Notes under the pieces: model-generated
Told to the model about the DNA's origin: nothing
The model's input: the letters and a program-made list of their open reading frames with translations, nothing else
Databases searched by the model: none
Assembly (NCBI RefSeq): GCF_900156105.1
Contig: NZ_FTMS01000018.1
Location: 1-64,000, forward strand
DNA from: Alkalispirochaeta americana
GTDB lineage: Bacteria; Spirochaetota; Spirochaetia; DSM-27196; Alkalispirochaetaceae
Length of the DNA: 64,000 nucleotides
Direction of reading: 5' to 3'
Program-made: the position numbers and the translations under genes
Shown: positions 50,271-59,565 of the stretch, one piece after another
How positions within the stretch are numbered: position 1 is the first letter of the stretch
Layout of the letters: every line of letters starts with the position of its first letter

Positions 50271-52067
50271 TCAGGGATAATTTAAAAGGAGCGGTAGCGA
50301 TCCCCGGGGCTGATAATGACCCTGGATAACGCTGAAGCCTGCTTCAAAGCTCTCTCTGCCCCAGCCGTAAACGGCGATCGCGTTTTCCACCCAGGGGAGT
50401 GCTCCCAGGTAGATCGGTGTCAGGACGCTGTAGACGATGACCTTGGCGTTTTTGGGTCGGGCAGACTGAAGGATCTCCAGCGTGTTGGGATCGCTCAGAA
50501 GAAAGATTACTGTATCGTAGCGGTCCATCTCGGCGGCCCAGCGGTTCCGGTCTTCCGCCAGGGAGGAGTAAAAATTACTGCCCCGGAACCGCAGTTCTCC
50601 GGCTCCAGGAAAGAACTGCCGACCCACGGCAAAAAAGGTTGCTCCCCGGCCTGCCAGAAGCACCCGCTCTCCCTCCCGGCGGGGATGGGGGAGGGCTGTG
50701 TCACGGATCATGGTGATGCTTCGCCCCGCCTGGTCCAGGAAGAAGGTCTGGGCCTCGGGGATGCGAACAAACTCCCGCACCGTGGAGGCATCAGGGAAAA
50801 GAGGTACGCGCCATTCCGGAATCAGATAAGCGATCTTGACGCGCAGGGTCCGCCGAACCGATTCGTCCACGCGGCGGCGAAAATCTGGTTCGGTACGGTA
50901 GGCTTCCAGGAGGGTTCGCCAGATCAGGCCGTTAAAAGCGGGAGTTCTTGAAAGCATGACACTGTCGTTTCCTGCCAGAACGGCCTGTTTTATGAGCTCT
51001 GCAAAGGTCCAGCCCTGACGCTCGGCGTAGACCAGGGCGCCTCCCATGTACATATCGTCGGTGATTACGATTCCCTCAAAGCCCAGGTTTTCCCGCAAGA
51101 GGGTGATGTTGAAGTAGGGCGAGAGGCTCGCCGGGGTCTCGACCCCCGAAATTTCAGGAAAGCTCAGGTGCCCTCCCAGGATCGCAGGTATCCCCTCGCG
51201 GATCAGCATTCTGAAGGGCAGGAGATCCCGGTCCCAGAGGGTCTGGAAGGAGTCGTTGAGTACCGGAAGGACGCCGTGGCTGTCGCCCGTGGCGTTCCCG
51301 TGGCCTGGAAAATGTTTCGCCGTGGCGATCACGCCGCTCTGTTCCTGGCCCCTGAAGAAGGCCGTCCCCAGCAGCCCCGTTTGGGCAGGGTCGTGAGAGA
51401 ACGCCCGGGGACCGATCACGTGAGCCTCGGGGTTGATGTAGACATCTACCGTGGGGGCAAAGTTCATGTTCACTCCCAGGGCGCGCAGCTCCTGGCCAAT
51501 GTAGCGGGAGCTCATCATGGCGTCGTAGGGGAGCCCCGAGGCCCCGATGGCCATGTTGCCGGGGGTGATCAGGGTTCCTCCCTTGATGTGCCGGACCCAG
51601 CCGCCCTCCTGATCGGTGGCGGTAAAGAGTGGTATGCCGTTTTCGGTGGCGATGCTTTTGCGCTGCATCGTCGTGAGAGAGCGGGTCAGGGTCACCAGGT
51701 TCTCGGCGTTCCAGCCGAAAATCTTGACTCCCCCCAGGTTGCGCTCGGTGATCCACCGAAGAATCTCGTCGCTGGGTTCCTCTCCGCTCCAGGCAAGCAT
51801 GAGTATTTGGGCCACCCGCTCCTCGTCGGACATGGAAGCCAGGAGATGCTCCACATGGTGATCAATCGCCTCGGAGGAGGCGGGCCAGCGTAGCCCCTGG
51901 AGCTCTTCGGGAGGCAAATTCCAGAAACGCCCGCCCGGTACGGTGGCCGATTCCTGGTCCTGAGGTTCGATATTCCGGGCGGTGTAGTGCCGGCTCTGGG
52001 CTGGCAAAGGGACAAGAAGTACCAAAGCTGCAACAAGCGCGGGAAATGTCAGGGGAATCCGGTGCAT
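50271..52067 (-). CDS. Glycoside hydrolase family 3, probable beta-N-acetylhexosaminidase
   Basis: 598 residues with a signal peptide (LTFPALVAALVLLVPLPAQS). The NagZ-subfamily motif AKHFPGHGNATGDSHG supplies the Asp-His acid/base dyad, and FEGIVITDDMYMGGAL carries the nucleophile Asp. A C-terminal domain (about 400-598) follows, as in secreted two-domain members. It would cleave N-acetylglucosaminides of peptidoglycan or chitin outside the cytoplasm. Released GlcNAc could enter the same route as ManNAc from sialic acid. Confidence 0.88.
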   Translation of the reverse strand: MHRIPLTFPALVAALVLLVPLPAQSRHYTARNIEPQDQESATVPGGRFWNLPPEELQGLRWPASSEAIDHHVEHLLASMSDEERVAQILMLAWSGEEPSDEILRWITERNLGGVKIFGWNAENLVTLTRSLTTMQRKSIATENGIPLFTATDQEGGWVRHIKGGTLITPGNMAIGASGLPYDAMMSSRYIGQELRALGVNMNFAPTVDVYINPEAHVIGPRAFSHDPAQTGLLGTAFFRGQEQSGVIATAKHFPGHGNATGDSHGVLPVLNDSFQTLWDRDLLPFRMLIREGIPAILGGHLSFPEISGVETPASLSPYFNITLLRENLGFEGIVITDDMYMGGALVYAERQGWTFAELIKQAVLAGNDSVMLSRTPAFNGLIWRTLLEAYRTEPDFRRRVDESVRRTLRVKIAYLIPEWRVPLFPDASTVREFVRIPEAQTFFLDQAGRSITMIRDTALPHPRREGERVLLAGRGATFFAVGRQFFPGAGELRFRGSNFYSSLAEDRNRWAAEMDRYDTVIFLLSDPNTLEILQSARPKNAKVIVYSVLTPIYLGALPWVENAIAVYGWGRESFEAGFSVIQGHYQPRGSLPLLLNYP

Positions 52068-52152
52068 GATCAGAAAAGATACCAGATTCAGTCGTCCCGG
52101 GCTATCCCCTTTTTCCCGGAAGATATGCCGGGAAAAAAGGGCGATGGCTGAA

Positions 52153-53175
52153 TCAGAGGCCCTGAAAGAGCAGCCATCGGCTCAGGAGCAGTTCTGCCTG
52201 AACCAATCCCGCAGCCTGAAGCATTCCTGCGAGAAAAAAGATCAGGGCCGCTGCGGTTGCAAGGATCATCCCCCGTCTCCGATGGCCCCGTCCTATCTGG
52301 CCCCTTCCCTCACGGATAGTCCTCTCACGAATTCTTCGGACCAGCGAGGTGCCGCCGGGAACAAGAAAGATCACTCCCGCTGCAAGAAAGACAAGGGAAA
52401 AGACCCGCCGCGCCTCCCCCGGGGCCGAGATGCCCCACTGGTGCAGACGAAACCCCGCCGAAAGAACGGAGGCGTTGATCTGCTGGAACTGTCCCAGGGC
52501 GATGAGTGCGCCCAAAAGCACCAGAAGAACGCCGCTACCCCGGCGGATTCTCCCCAGGTGCGGGCCCAGCTTGGGTGTTGTCCTGACCAGGCGGGAGAAC
52601 ATCATCCCCCCGGCAATAAAAGGTATCCCCAGCCCCAGAGAGTAAGCTGCCAAAAGCAAACCTGCTCTGGCAGGATCGCCGCCGGATCCGGCAAGAAAGA
52701 GAATGGAGCCCAGAAGGGGGCCTATGCAGGGAGTCCAGCCAACACCAAAGGCCGCTCCGGCAAGAGCCGCCCCGCCCAGCGAGGAAGGTTTTGCAGGAGC
52801 TGCTCGCCAGCTCCCGGGAAGTATCTTTTCCAGAAACAGGGGAAGGTTAAAGACCAGGGCAATTCCAAAGAAAACCAGAACCGACCCCGCAGCCAGATTG
52901 ATCCAGGGCAGGGCCGGAGCAAAGAGCAGGGCCGGGCCCGAGAAGAGAAACCCCAGGGCGACAAAAACCGCAGAGAAACCCAGAACAAAGGCGATCGTCC
53001 TGCCCAGAATCAGGGAGTTCCTGTGATCCCCCCGGGAGAGTTCGGAGAAGCCCACGCCGCTGATGAAGCTCATGTAACTGGGCACCAGAGGAAAGACACA
53101 GGGTGAGAGAAACGATACAAATCCCGCCGCCAGGGCTGTTGCCACTGCGGCCACCAGGGAGAGATCACCGACCAT
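52153..53175 (-). CDS. CcdA/DsbD-type thiol-disulfide membrane transporter
   Basis: 340 residues from ATG 53175, overlapping the TlpA-like gene by 11 bp. The DsbD core shows the two redox cysteines in helices: FLSPCVFPLVPSY and GWTPCIGPLLGS. About seven to eight hydrophobic helices are present. The C-terminal 100 residues, with one more helix pair, are an extension. It moves reducing power from cytosol to periplasm and passes it to the TlpA-like protein encoded just upstream. Confidence 0.88.
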   Translation of the reverse strand: MVGDLSLVAAVATALAAGFVSFLSPCVFPLVPSYMSFISGVGFSELSRGDHRNSLILGRTIAFVLGFSAVFVALGFLFSGPALLFAPALPWINLAAGSVLVFFGIALVFNLPLFLEKILPGSWRAAPAKPSSLGGAALAGAAFGVGWTPCIGPLLGSILFLAGSGGDPARAGLLLAAYSLGLGIPFIAGGMMFSRLVRTTPKLGPHLGRIRRGSGVLLVLLGALIALGQFQQINASVLSAGFRLHQWGISAPGEARRVFSLVFLAAGVIFLVPGGTSLVRRIRERTIREGRGQIGRGHRRRGMILATAAALIFFLAGMLQAAGLVQAELLLSRWLLFQGL

Positions 53176-53776
53176 ATTTTTCTTCCAGAGCAACAATCCT
53201 GCGAAAAGTCTGGATAACCCGGGGCGCCGACCAATCCAGGGCTCCTTGGACCACGGCAAGGACCGTTCCTTCCGAAGAGATCAGGTACGACGTGGGAATG
53301 CTCCTGATTCCGTAGGTAGCGGAAATCCTGCCCGAGGAATCCATCAATACGGGAAAGGTGGTTCCCGTCTCGTGCACATATTGCCGCACCTGGAGAGGGT
53401 TTTCCTGCATGTTCACCGAGAGAATCTTCAGACCCGCTCCCTGAAACTCCCGGTGCAGTTGCTCCAGGGCGGGTTTTTCGATCCGGCACGGGGGACACCA
53501 GGTGGCCCAGAAGTTGAGGATCACCAGATTCGGACGGTGCTCCTCCAGGGAAGTACTGCCTCCCGAAAGCAGGGGGGCGGTGAAATCGATCGCTTCTATT
53601 CGCCGTGACGGGCTGTTGAAGCCCAGCGACGAGAGCAGTTCCCTCTGTTCTGCCCGGATTTCCGGGGGAACGTCCGCTGCCGCCGCGACGGAAAGGGCCG
53701 CAAAGGCCAGAACACAAAGAAGGCGTCTCGGGAGCCTTTTGTAAAAGGTTTGTGTTTTTCTATATGCAACTGTCAT
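53165..53776 (-). CDS. TlpA-like periplasmic thioredoxin
   Basis: 203 residues. The signal peptide RLLCVLAFAALSVAAAADV is followed by a thioredoxin fold with active site WATWCPPCRIE near residue 95 and cis-Pro in YGIRSIPTSYLI. It reduces or isomerises disulfides outside the membrane and is recharged by the CcdA-like partner. Its own promoter lies at the end of the CPBP gene. Confidence 0.88.
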   Translation of the reverse strand: MTVAYRKTQTFYKRLPRRLLCVLAFAALSVAAAADVPPEIRAEQRELLSSLGFNSPSRRIEAIDFTAPLLSGGSTSLEEHRPNLVILNFWATWCPPCRIEKPALEQLHREFQGAGLKILSVNMQENPLQVRQYVHETGTTFPVLMDSSGRISATYGIRSIPTSYLISSEGTVLAVVQGALDWSAPRVIQTFRRIVALEEKYGR

Positions 53777-53780
53777 GATG

Positions 53781-54461
53781 TTATACTGTAGCAGTCCCGA
53801 TGGCAGGAATCAAGAGGGCCAGGGCGTTGTAGGCGGCGTGCCCCAGGGCCAGGTGGTGAATACCCGGGCGGAGTATCCAGACTGAGCCCAGGAAGATGCC
53901 GCTGATCCAGGCAAAGAAAACAGCCTCGGGGCCTTGCCACTGATGAGTCAACGCAAAAAGTGTGGCCGAGATCAAAAGAGCCGGCATCGACGATAGACCC
54001 GCCTGGTTGAGGCGGATCAGCAGATAGGCCCGGAAAAAGATTTCTTCTCCGTAGGCTACCGCCAGAAGCGTTCCTGTCAGCAGGGGGATAGTGGTCAGGG
54101 GAGCGGTGATCAGAGGTGAAGAGGCGCTCTTCGGTGAAAAGGGCTGGCCCGAGGAAACTGTGAGTGCCCGCAAAAGTGCTGCCAGCGCCAGAAGGCTCAG
54201 GGCGATTGCCCCGGCTCCCAAAAGCGTCTTTCCGCTCCAGACCTTCCAGGGAGATCGCAAGAACTCCGCCTCTCCCTGAACATCCAGAAGGTGTATCACC
54301 AGAAGGGCAAAGACCGTCTGTTTTATTGCCACTGCCAGAAGTCCCTGGGGACTGTCCAGAAAGGAGGCTCCTCCGGGGGATCCTGCAGAGAAATACCCGG
54401 GAAGAAACACAATGGCCCAGAGAAGGAAAATTTCACGAAACCGTTGCATGGGAGCGCTCAT
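53781..54461 (-). CDS. CPBP-family intramembrane protease
   Basis: 226 residues with about six to seven helices. Metalloprotease motifs of the CAAX/Abi family: GEEIFFRAYLL (EExxxR), FALTHQWQGPEAVFF (His) and HHLALGHAAYNALAL (His/Asn). Role unknown; members process prenylated or small peptides or protect against them. It precedes the TlpA gene by 4 bp. Confidence 0.85.
   Translation of the reverse strand: MSAPMQRFREIFLLWAIVFLPGYFSAGSPGGASFLDSPQGLLAVAIKQTVFALLVIHLLDVQGEAEFLRSPWKVWSGKTLLGAGAIALSLLALAALLRALTVSSGQPFSPKSASSPLITAPLTTIPLLTGTLLAVAYGEEIFFRAYLLIRLNQAGLSSMPALLISATLFALTHQWQGPEAVFFAWISGIFLGSVWILRPGIHHLALGHAAYNALALLIPAIGTATV
53785..53813 (-). promoter_or_regulatory. Promoter of the TlpA-CcdA pair, near-leaderless
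   Basis: Minus strand: -35 TTGATT (53813-53808), 17-bp spacer, -10 TACAGT (53790-53785), eight bases before ATG 53776. There is no Shine-Dalgarno sequence. Confidence 0.45.
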
Positions 54462-54646
54462 GGAGGTGCTATTTTCCCTGCCCTGGAGGGCGTTGTCTAC
54501 AGGTGTCTACAGTCCTCTTTTGACGATGGCCTCTTTTGATCCTTCTTGCAGTTCCACTTCCTCTGCCGCTACTATAGTATCGGTACCGTCGCTATCGCAG
54601 TATCGATGCGTTCCAACCGATTATCCTTCCCGGGAGAGAGCTTGAC

Positions 54647-55753
54647 GTGGAGCTTCTGATACCAGCCATGGTGCTGGTCCTTGTAGTAGCCTTGGCCTAT
54701 CTTGTGTTTCGCCGCGACGGCCTGGGGGGATCGTGGCTGCGTTTCTACGTGCGGGGAAAGGAAACGGGCTTTTCCCTTGCCGAGGTTCATCTGCTTCGCA
54801 GAGCTGCTCGTGAGCGGGGGCTTTCGAACCCCGAGATGCTCTTCTGGAGTGTGCGGGCTCTTGAAGCGTGTCTTCAGCGGGTTCTTGAGCAGTACCATCT
54901 GGCGGTGCCTGCCCGGGAAGAGGAGCGGCGCCGGTTTCTGAACAAGCTCTTCGATTTTCGCGCTCAGCTGGAGTTCCGGAAGCCCAAATACCGCCTGGGA
55001 ATATCTTCCACGCGAAGGCTCGAACCGGGCCAGCCTCTCAAAATAACGGTGCCGGGCAAGGGGGTCTTTCTTGCAAGAGTCGCCGAGACGGCCCGGCGTT
55101 ATGTTGCGGTGAGCCTTCCCGGGGAAGGAGTTCGTCTTCCACCGGGATTCTCCTGGAAAACCCAGAAGCTGGGGGTCTATTTCTGGCGCAAAGACGATGC
55201 CGGCTACTATTTCGAGACTACTGTCCTCAATGTTCCCCGGAATCAAAAAGTGTTGATGCTCCACCTGGCCCACGAGGATCATCTGGAACGGAGCCAGAAA
55301 CGAGCCTCGGTCCGGCGTGAGACCAATCTGGCCGGTCGGGTATATCCCCTGCGAGACCCTGCCCAGGGAAACGAACTGGAAGAGGCCTCAGGGGGGTATC
55401 GTTGCAGGGTTCTGGATATTTCCGAGGATGGCGCCGCCCTGGCTCTGCGGGGGCGGGTCGCAGCGGGGTTTTCCCTGAAACTCCAGATTGAAGTCAACGG
55501 TGCGGTGCTTATTCTCTGCGGTGTTATCCGTTCTGCCAACTACCACAGCGAGAAGCATATATCCATACTGCATCTCCAGGCACAGCCCCCCTCTGGCGAT
55601 ATGAGAATCAAAATCCTCTCCTATGTGTACCGGCTCACGGAGGATAGGTCCGGGGAGGACCAGCTTGAAGAACCATACCCCCAGGAGCCTCCTCCCAAGG
55701 AGGATTCCCCCCGGAAAGAAGCGTGGGAGCACGGGCCACCCGGGGAGGAGTGA
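54647..55753 (+). CDS. PilZ-domain (c-di-GMP-binding) membrane-anchored protein
   Basis: 368 residues from GTG 54647 (GGGAGAGAG upstream). N-terminal helix LLIPAMVLVLVVALAYLVF, a helical region, then a YcgR-N-like beta domain (about 120-210). The PilZ domain (about 222-345) has both c-di-GMP motifs: RASVRRETN and DISEDGAAL. An acidic Pro/Glu-rich tail ends the protein. Similar proteins in spirochaetes link c-di-GMP to motility. That role is inferred, since no flagellar gene is adjacent. Confidence 0.85.
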   Translation: MELLIPAMVLVLVVALAYLVFRRDGLGGSWLRFYVRGKETGFSLAEVHLLRRAARERGLSNPEMLFWSVRALEACLQRVLEQYHLAVPAREEERRRFLNKLFDFRAQLEFRKPKYRLGISSTRRLEPGQPLKITVPGKGVFLARVAETARRYVAVSLPGEGVRLPPGFSWKTQKLGVYFWRKDDAGYYFETTVLNVPRNQKVLMLHLAHEDHLERSQKRASVRRETNLAGRVYPLRDPAQGNELEEASGGYRCRVLDISEDGAALALRGRVAAGFSLKLQIEVNGAVLILCGVIRSANYHSEKHISILHLQAQPPSGDMRIKILSYVYRLTEDRSGEDQLEEPYPQEPPPKEDSPRKEAWEHGPPGEE

Positions 55754-55762
55754 AATTCTTCG

Positions 55763-55791
55763 TTGCAACCACCGGTTCTTTCAACTACTAT
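55763..55791 (+). promoter_or_regulatory. Promoter of the HEAT-like gene, probably leaderless
   Basis: -35 TTGCAA (55763-55768), 17-bp spacer, -10 TACTAT (55786-55791), six bases before ATG 55798. Confidence 0.45.
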
Positions 55792-55797
55792 AACAGT

Positions 55798-56988
55798 ATG
55801 ATAACCTCCGTAAAATCTGCCGGCCTTGTGGCCGTGCTGGTCTTTTCTGCAGGAATCCTCCAGGCCCAGACGGGGAGACTCGGGGTATTCCAGCGAAATT
55901 TTGCCGCTGCCAACGTGCAGACAAAAATAGAAATTCTCCGCGGTGCCGAGAGCGAGGACCCCCGGGCCTTTGGCCCCCTCTACGAACAGTCCTTGCGCTA
56001 TGTTCTCAGCAACTCCCGTGAGCTCTACACAAGCCCGCTTCTGCGCGAGATCGCCCGGATATCCATTGATCGTCTGGATGAGGGGGAATATCTTCCCGCT
56101 GTGGGAGATCTCTGGCGGCTTTTCCAGGTCTTCGATGAAACCTCCACGCGAATCCGGGTTCTTGAAGTGATCGCCGCCATGGGTTCCGGGGATGAGCGCG
56201 TCGTGGAAGGTCTTGTCGACTGGGTCCGGCGTCAGCATATCGTCTCCCAGGGAGGTGGCAGGCCCGATCTTCAAGTCCTTTCCGGCGCGGTGAAAGCTCT
56301 GGGGGATCTTCAGGTTCCTCAGGGGTTTGGCGTTTTAGTCGATACGGTACTTTTGCAATATCCCGATTTCGTTACCACCCCCGCCCGGGAGGCTCTGGGA
56401 AAAATAGAGGGGGCTGTGGCCGATCTCGCCCTGGCGGCGGTGAGGAACCGTCCCCTGGTAGAGCGTCGTCCTGCCTTCACCTTCCTTCTGGAGAGCGGGT
56501 TGCTGTCGCAGGAAGAGCGTCTTGAGCTTGCCCGGACCGTTCTGAGCGATGCCGAGGCCGCAGGCACCGGCGATATTCGGGCTCAGGAGGAATATCGGCA
56601 GATCCGTTTTGCCGCCGCCGCCGTATTGCGGGTCGGTGAGTACAGTCCCGCTACACCCGAGGTCATCCGCCATTTCAACCAGACGGTTCTTGAGTTCGAG
56701 CGGGGCAGGATCAGTAGCGGCCCTCTCCTGGAAGCTATCGCAACCCTGGGAGCAATGGGCAACGAGGAAGCAGCCCGCCGACTCACCTCGTATCTGGAGC
56801 TGGTCAACACCTACACCGAGACCGATCGTCCCTATGACACCCAGATTGTTCTGGCGGTGATCGGGAACCTGGAATCTCTGGGAAATTCTCTGGCTTTTGA
56901 CGCAATGTTTTACACCACCCTTCTGGAGAACTATCCCAGTCGTGTTCGGCAACGGGCCAGAGAAGCGCTGCGTTCCGTTGCTCCGTAA
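55798..56988 (+). CDS. Secreted HEAT-repeat-like protein
   Basis: 396 residues from ATG 55798, chosen because a clean signal peptide follows at once (AGLVAVLVFSAGILQAQ). GTG 55750, overlapping the previous stop, is the alternative. The mature protein is a series of helical pairs of about 35-40 residues (LLREIARISIDRLDEGEY, VLEVIAAMGSGDERVVEGL, LSGAVKALGDLQVPQG, LLEAIATLGAMGNEEAARRL), the pattern of HEAT/ARM solenoids. Likely a periplasmic scaffold; no specific family recognised. Confidence 0.75.
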   Translation: MITSVKSAGLVAVLVFSAGILQAQTGRLGVFQRNFAAANVQTKIEILRGAESEDPRAFGPLYEQSLRYVLSNSRELYTSPLLREIARISIDRLDEGEYLPAVGDLWRLFQVFDETSTRIRVLEVIAAMGSGDERVVEGLVDWVRRQHIVSQGGGRPDLQVLSGAVKALGDLQVPQGFGVLVDTVLLQYPDFVTTPAREALGKIEGAVADLALAAVRNRPLVERRPAFTFLLESGLLSQEERLELARTVLSDAEAAGTGDIRAQEEYRQIRFAAAAVLRVGEYSPATPEVIRHFNQTVLEFERGRISSGPLLEAIATLGAMGNEEAARRLTSYLELVNTYTETDRPYDTQIVLAVIGNLESLGNSLAFDAMFYTTLLENYPSRVRQRAREALRSVAP

Positions 56989-56997
56989 TATCTCTAT

Positions 56998-58731
56998 GTG
57001 AGAAGAACTGTTTTTTTCTGGGGCCCCCCTTCTCGGGGGTGCCCCGTGGCGGCCGTGTCGGTTCTGACGGCGCCCGAGGTGTGGGCCTCCCTCATTATTT
57101 TTGGAGGGCTCTCCCTCAGGATGGGTCTTGCCGGCGGGATGTTCCTGTTTTCCTCTGCCGTTGCTGTTCTGGTCCTGATATCAACAACCCCTCGTTGGCC
57201 GAATCGTGCTCCCCCCGAAAATCCCGGTCTCCCCGGAGATCCTGGTCTCCCCGAAGATACCGGGCCCTCCGAAAAACGGCTTTCCCTGGTTTTCCTCCGT
57301 CTCGGAGCGGGATGTATTTTGGGGTTGATCGCTGTTATCGCCGGCGAGGTCCGGATTGCTGCGGCCGATGCTCCCCTGGCGGCGACGATCGATCCCCGGG
57401 GAGGGCTGTGGGTTTCCGGCACCCTGGTCGATGATCTTCGCCCGGGAACCTCGTCCCTGCGGCGGATCGAGCTGGCCGTTGACCGGGCGGGTGATCGCCG
57501 GGGCTGGCAGGGAGACGCCCGGGGGCGGGTGGTGGTACTTTGGCGGGGAAGCGAATATCTTCACGCCGAAGAGAGAAGAATCATCCCCCTCAGGGGAGAT
57601 CGTCTGATAGTCTCTGGCCTGGACGATCTGCCTGGCCTGGATCATCCAGGCCAGGCGAGTTCTCTTTGGGTCTCGGAGGATCAGCTCTCCCTTCTTCCTG
57701 GCCGGGGGCCCGTGGCGGTGCGGAGGGTGGTCCGGAACTGGATGCGCCGGCGTCTGGCCCGGCTCGATGCTCTGGGCGGCCCTCTGATTCTTGCCCTGCT
57801 TCTGGGAGATCGGGGGGCTCTCTCGGAAGATCTCTCAGGGGCGGTCCGTTCCGCCGGAGCATCCCACGCCCTGGCCCTTAGCGGGATGCATCTGGGGGTG
57901 CTGGCGCTGATTTTGTACGCCGGTCCAGCCCGGTTTCTGCCGTACCGTTTGCGCGGAGTTGCTGTTCTCCCCCTCCTGGCAGGGTACGTCTGGGTGGCGG
58001 GATTTATTCCTTCTCTGGTGCGGGCCTTCGTCCTGATCGCGCTCATTTCGCTTGCCCGCTTTCGGGGAAGAAAGACCCCCTTGCCCGTGTTGCTGGCGCG
58101 AACGGTCTGCCTGGTGGCTCTGGTGGCTCCGGGAATTGTCCAGAACGTAGGGTTCCAGCTGTCCCTGCTGGCGCTTCTGGGAATCGTTGTGGCCGGCCCC
58201 CCCCTGGTGGATGGCTTGAGCCGGTTTCTGCCCCGACGGTTCGCAGAGTATACCGGAGTCTCCCTGGCGGCGATGGTCGCTACAGGGCCGATATCCTGGT
58301 TCTCCTTTGGAACAATTTACCCGGCAGGTATTCTCTTTGCCGGGCTTCTCTCGTCTCTGGTGGTGCTGGTGATGTGGTGCGGGCTGGTCTTCTTGCTGAC
58401 GGCAACCCTTCCCGGTCTGGGTTCGTTCCTGGCGATGCTGATCCGGTGGCAGGCACAACTTCTGTTTCAGGTCGCCCGGTTGGGAGGAAGCATACCGGGG
58501 ATTGTTCGTACCGGTGATCGCCTTTCCGTTTGGTCTTCTTTGAGAGCCTCCTGGGAGGCCTCGTTTCGGAGCTCTCCCTGGGCTCTTTTGATCCTGGGGG
58601 CTATAATCGCAGGGGGCACCGGGTGTATCATCAGGCAGCATTGTCTCCAGAGGAACCAGTCCCGGAGTGACCAGTCCCAGGGAAGACAGCTCCAAAAAGA
58701 GAGTAACCATGAATCACAACTCGATTTCTGA
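56998..58731 (+). CDS. ComEC/Rec2-type DNA channel core, without nuclease domain
   Basis: 577 residues from GTG 56998. N-terminal helices, an OB-like periplasmic region (about 140-250), then the Competence domain with HALALSGMHLGVLALILYAG and about eight more helices. The usual C-terminal metallo-beta-lactamase domain of ComEC is missing: the protein ends in a short polar tail overlapping rsmA by 23 bp. Residues 73-90 have a Pro-Gly-rich repeat (NPGLPGDPGLPEDTG). It could import single-stranded DNA with a separate nuclease, or have another transport role. Confidence 0.8.
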   Translation: MRRTVFFWGPPSRGCPVAAVSVLTAPEVWASLIIFGGLSLRMGLAGGMFLFSSAVAVLVLISTTPRWPNRAPPENPGLPGDPGLPEDTGPSEKRLSLVFLRLGAGCILGLIAVIAGEVRIAAADAPLAATIDPRGGLWVSGTLVDDLRPGTSSLRRIELAVDRAGDRRGWQGDARGRVVVLWRGSEYLHAEERRIIPLRGDRLIVSGLDDLPGLDHPGQASSLWVSEDQLSLLPGRGPVAVRRVVRNWMRRRLARLDALGGPLILALLLGDRGALSEDLSGAVRSAGASHALALSGMHLGVLALILYAGPARFLPYRLRGVAVLPLLAGYVWVAGFIPSLVRAFVLIALISLARFRGRKTPLPVLLARTVCLVALVAPGIVQNVGFQLSLLALLGIVVAGPPLVDGLSRFLPRRFAEYTGVSLAAMVATGPISWFSFGTIYPAGILFAGLLSSLVVLVMWCGLVFLLTATLPGLGSFLAMLIRWQAQLLFQVARLGGSIPGIVRTGDRLSVWSSLRASWEASFRSSPWALLILGAIIAGGTGCIIRQHCLQRNQSRSDQSQGRQLQKESNHESQLDF

Positions 58732-59542
58732 AATACGAGACCTTCTGGATCGTCACGAGATAGGTCTGAAAAAGCGCTTTGGCCAGAACTTTCTGACCGA
58801 TTCGGCAACCCGTCACCGGATCGGTTCGCTCATAGCCCGGACGCTGCCAACGCCACTTCCCGGCAGCGGAGAAATCTGGGAGATAGGGCCCGGCTTGGGA
58901 TCACTTACCGATGAGCTGCGTGGTCTGGGCTTGCCGATCCGGCTTTTTGAGATCGACCGGGGGGTAATCCGCGTGCTCCGGGAGCGCTACGGCGACGAAC
59001 TGCCGATAGAGGAGGGGGATTTTCTCGACACCTTTCAGGGGCTCCCTGCTCCGGGAGCGATCGTGGGAAACTTGCCTTACCACAGCGCGGGGGCGATGGT
59101 GCCCCGCATCGTCGAGTCGGGGCTGGCCGTGCCTGTCATGGTCTTTCTTCTCCAGTCCGAGATGGTGGACCGGCTGGTTTCCCCCCGGGGGTGCAAGACC
59201 TACAGCGCCCTTTCGGTTCTCGTCCAGAGCCACTACCGGGTCGAGCGGGCTTTTTCAGTTCCTGCCGGGGTTTTTTACCCCCGGCCCCAGGTAGGGTCTG
59301 CCGTGGCTGTTCTGAGGGAGCTTCCTCACCGGCCTTCGCGGGAGGTAACGGAACGGATATCCCTCCTGACCCGGGAAGCCTTCGGCCAGCGCCGGAAAAC
59401 GCTGCGGAACACCTGGAAAGCCTGGCTCCCCGCCCTGGAAGAATGCGGGATCGATCCCGGGCTCAGGCCCGAAGAACTGCCACCCGAGACGTTCCGCCTT
59501 CTGGCAGAACGCCTCCTGGGTATCCTCCCCGAGAGCGAGTAG
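58709..59542 (+). CDS. rsmA: 16S rRNA dimethyladenosine transferase (KsgA)
   Basis: 277 residues from ATG 58709. Motifs: KKRFGQNFLTD at the N-terminus, SAM loop EIGPGLGSLTDEL, acidic FEIDRG, and catalytic NLPYHSAGAM. It dimethylates two adenosines in the 3' end of 16S rRNA. It overlaps comEC and is convergent with dapA, 23 bp away. Confidence 0.93.
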   Translation: MNHNSISEIRDLLDRHEIGLKKRFGQNFLTDSATRHRIGSLIARTLPTPLPGSGEIWEIGPGLGSLTDELRGLGLPIRLFEIDRGVIRVLRERYGDELPIEEGDFLDTFQGLPAPGAIVGNLPYHSAGAMVPRIVESGLAVPVMVFLLQSEMVDRLVSPRGCKTYSALSVLVQSHYRVERAFSVPAGVFYPRPQVGSAVAVLRELPHRPSREVTERISLLTREAFGQRRKTLRNTWKAWLPALEECGIDPGLRPEELPPETFRLLAERLLGILPESE

Positions 59543-59565
59543 CCCCGAGCGATCAGGGATGGTCG

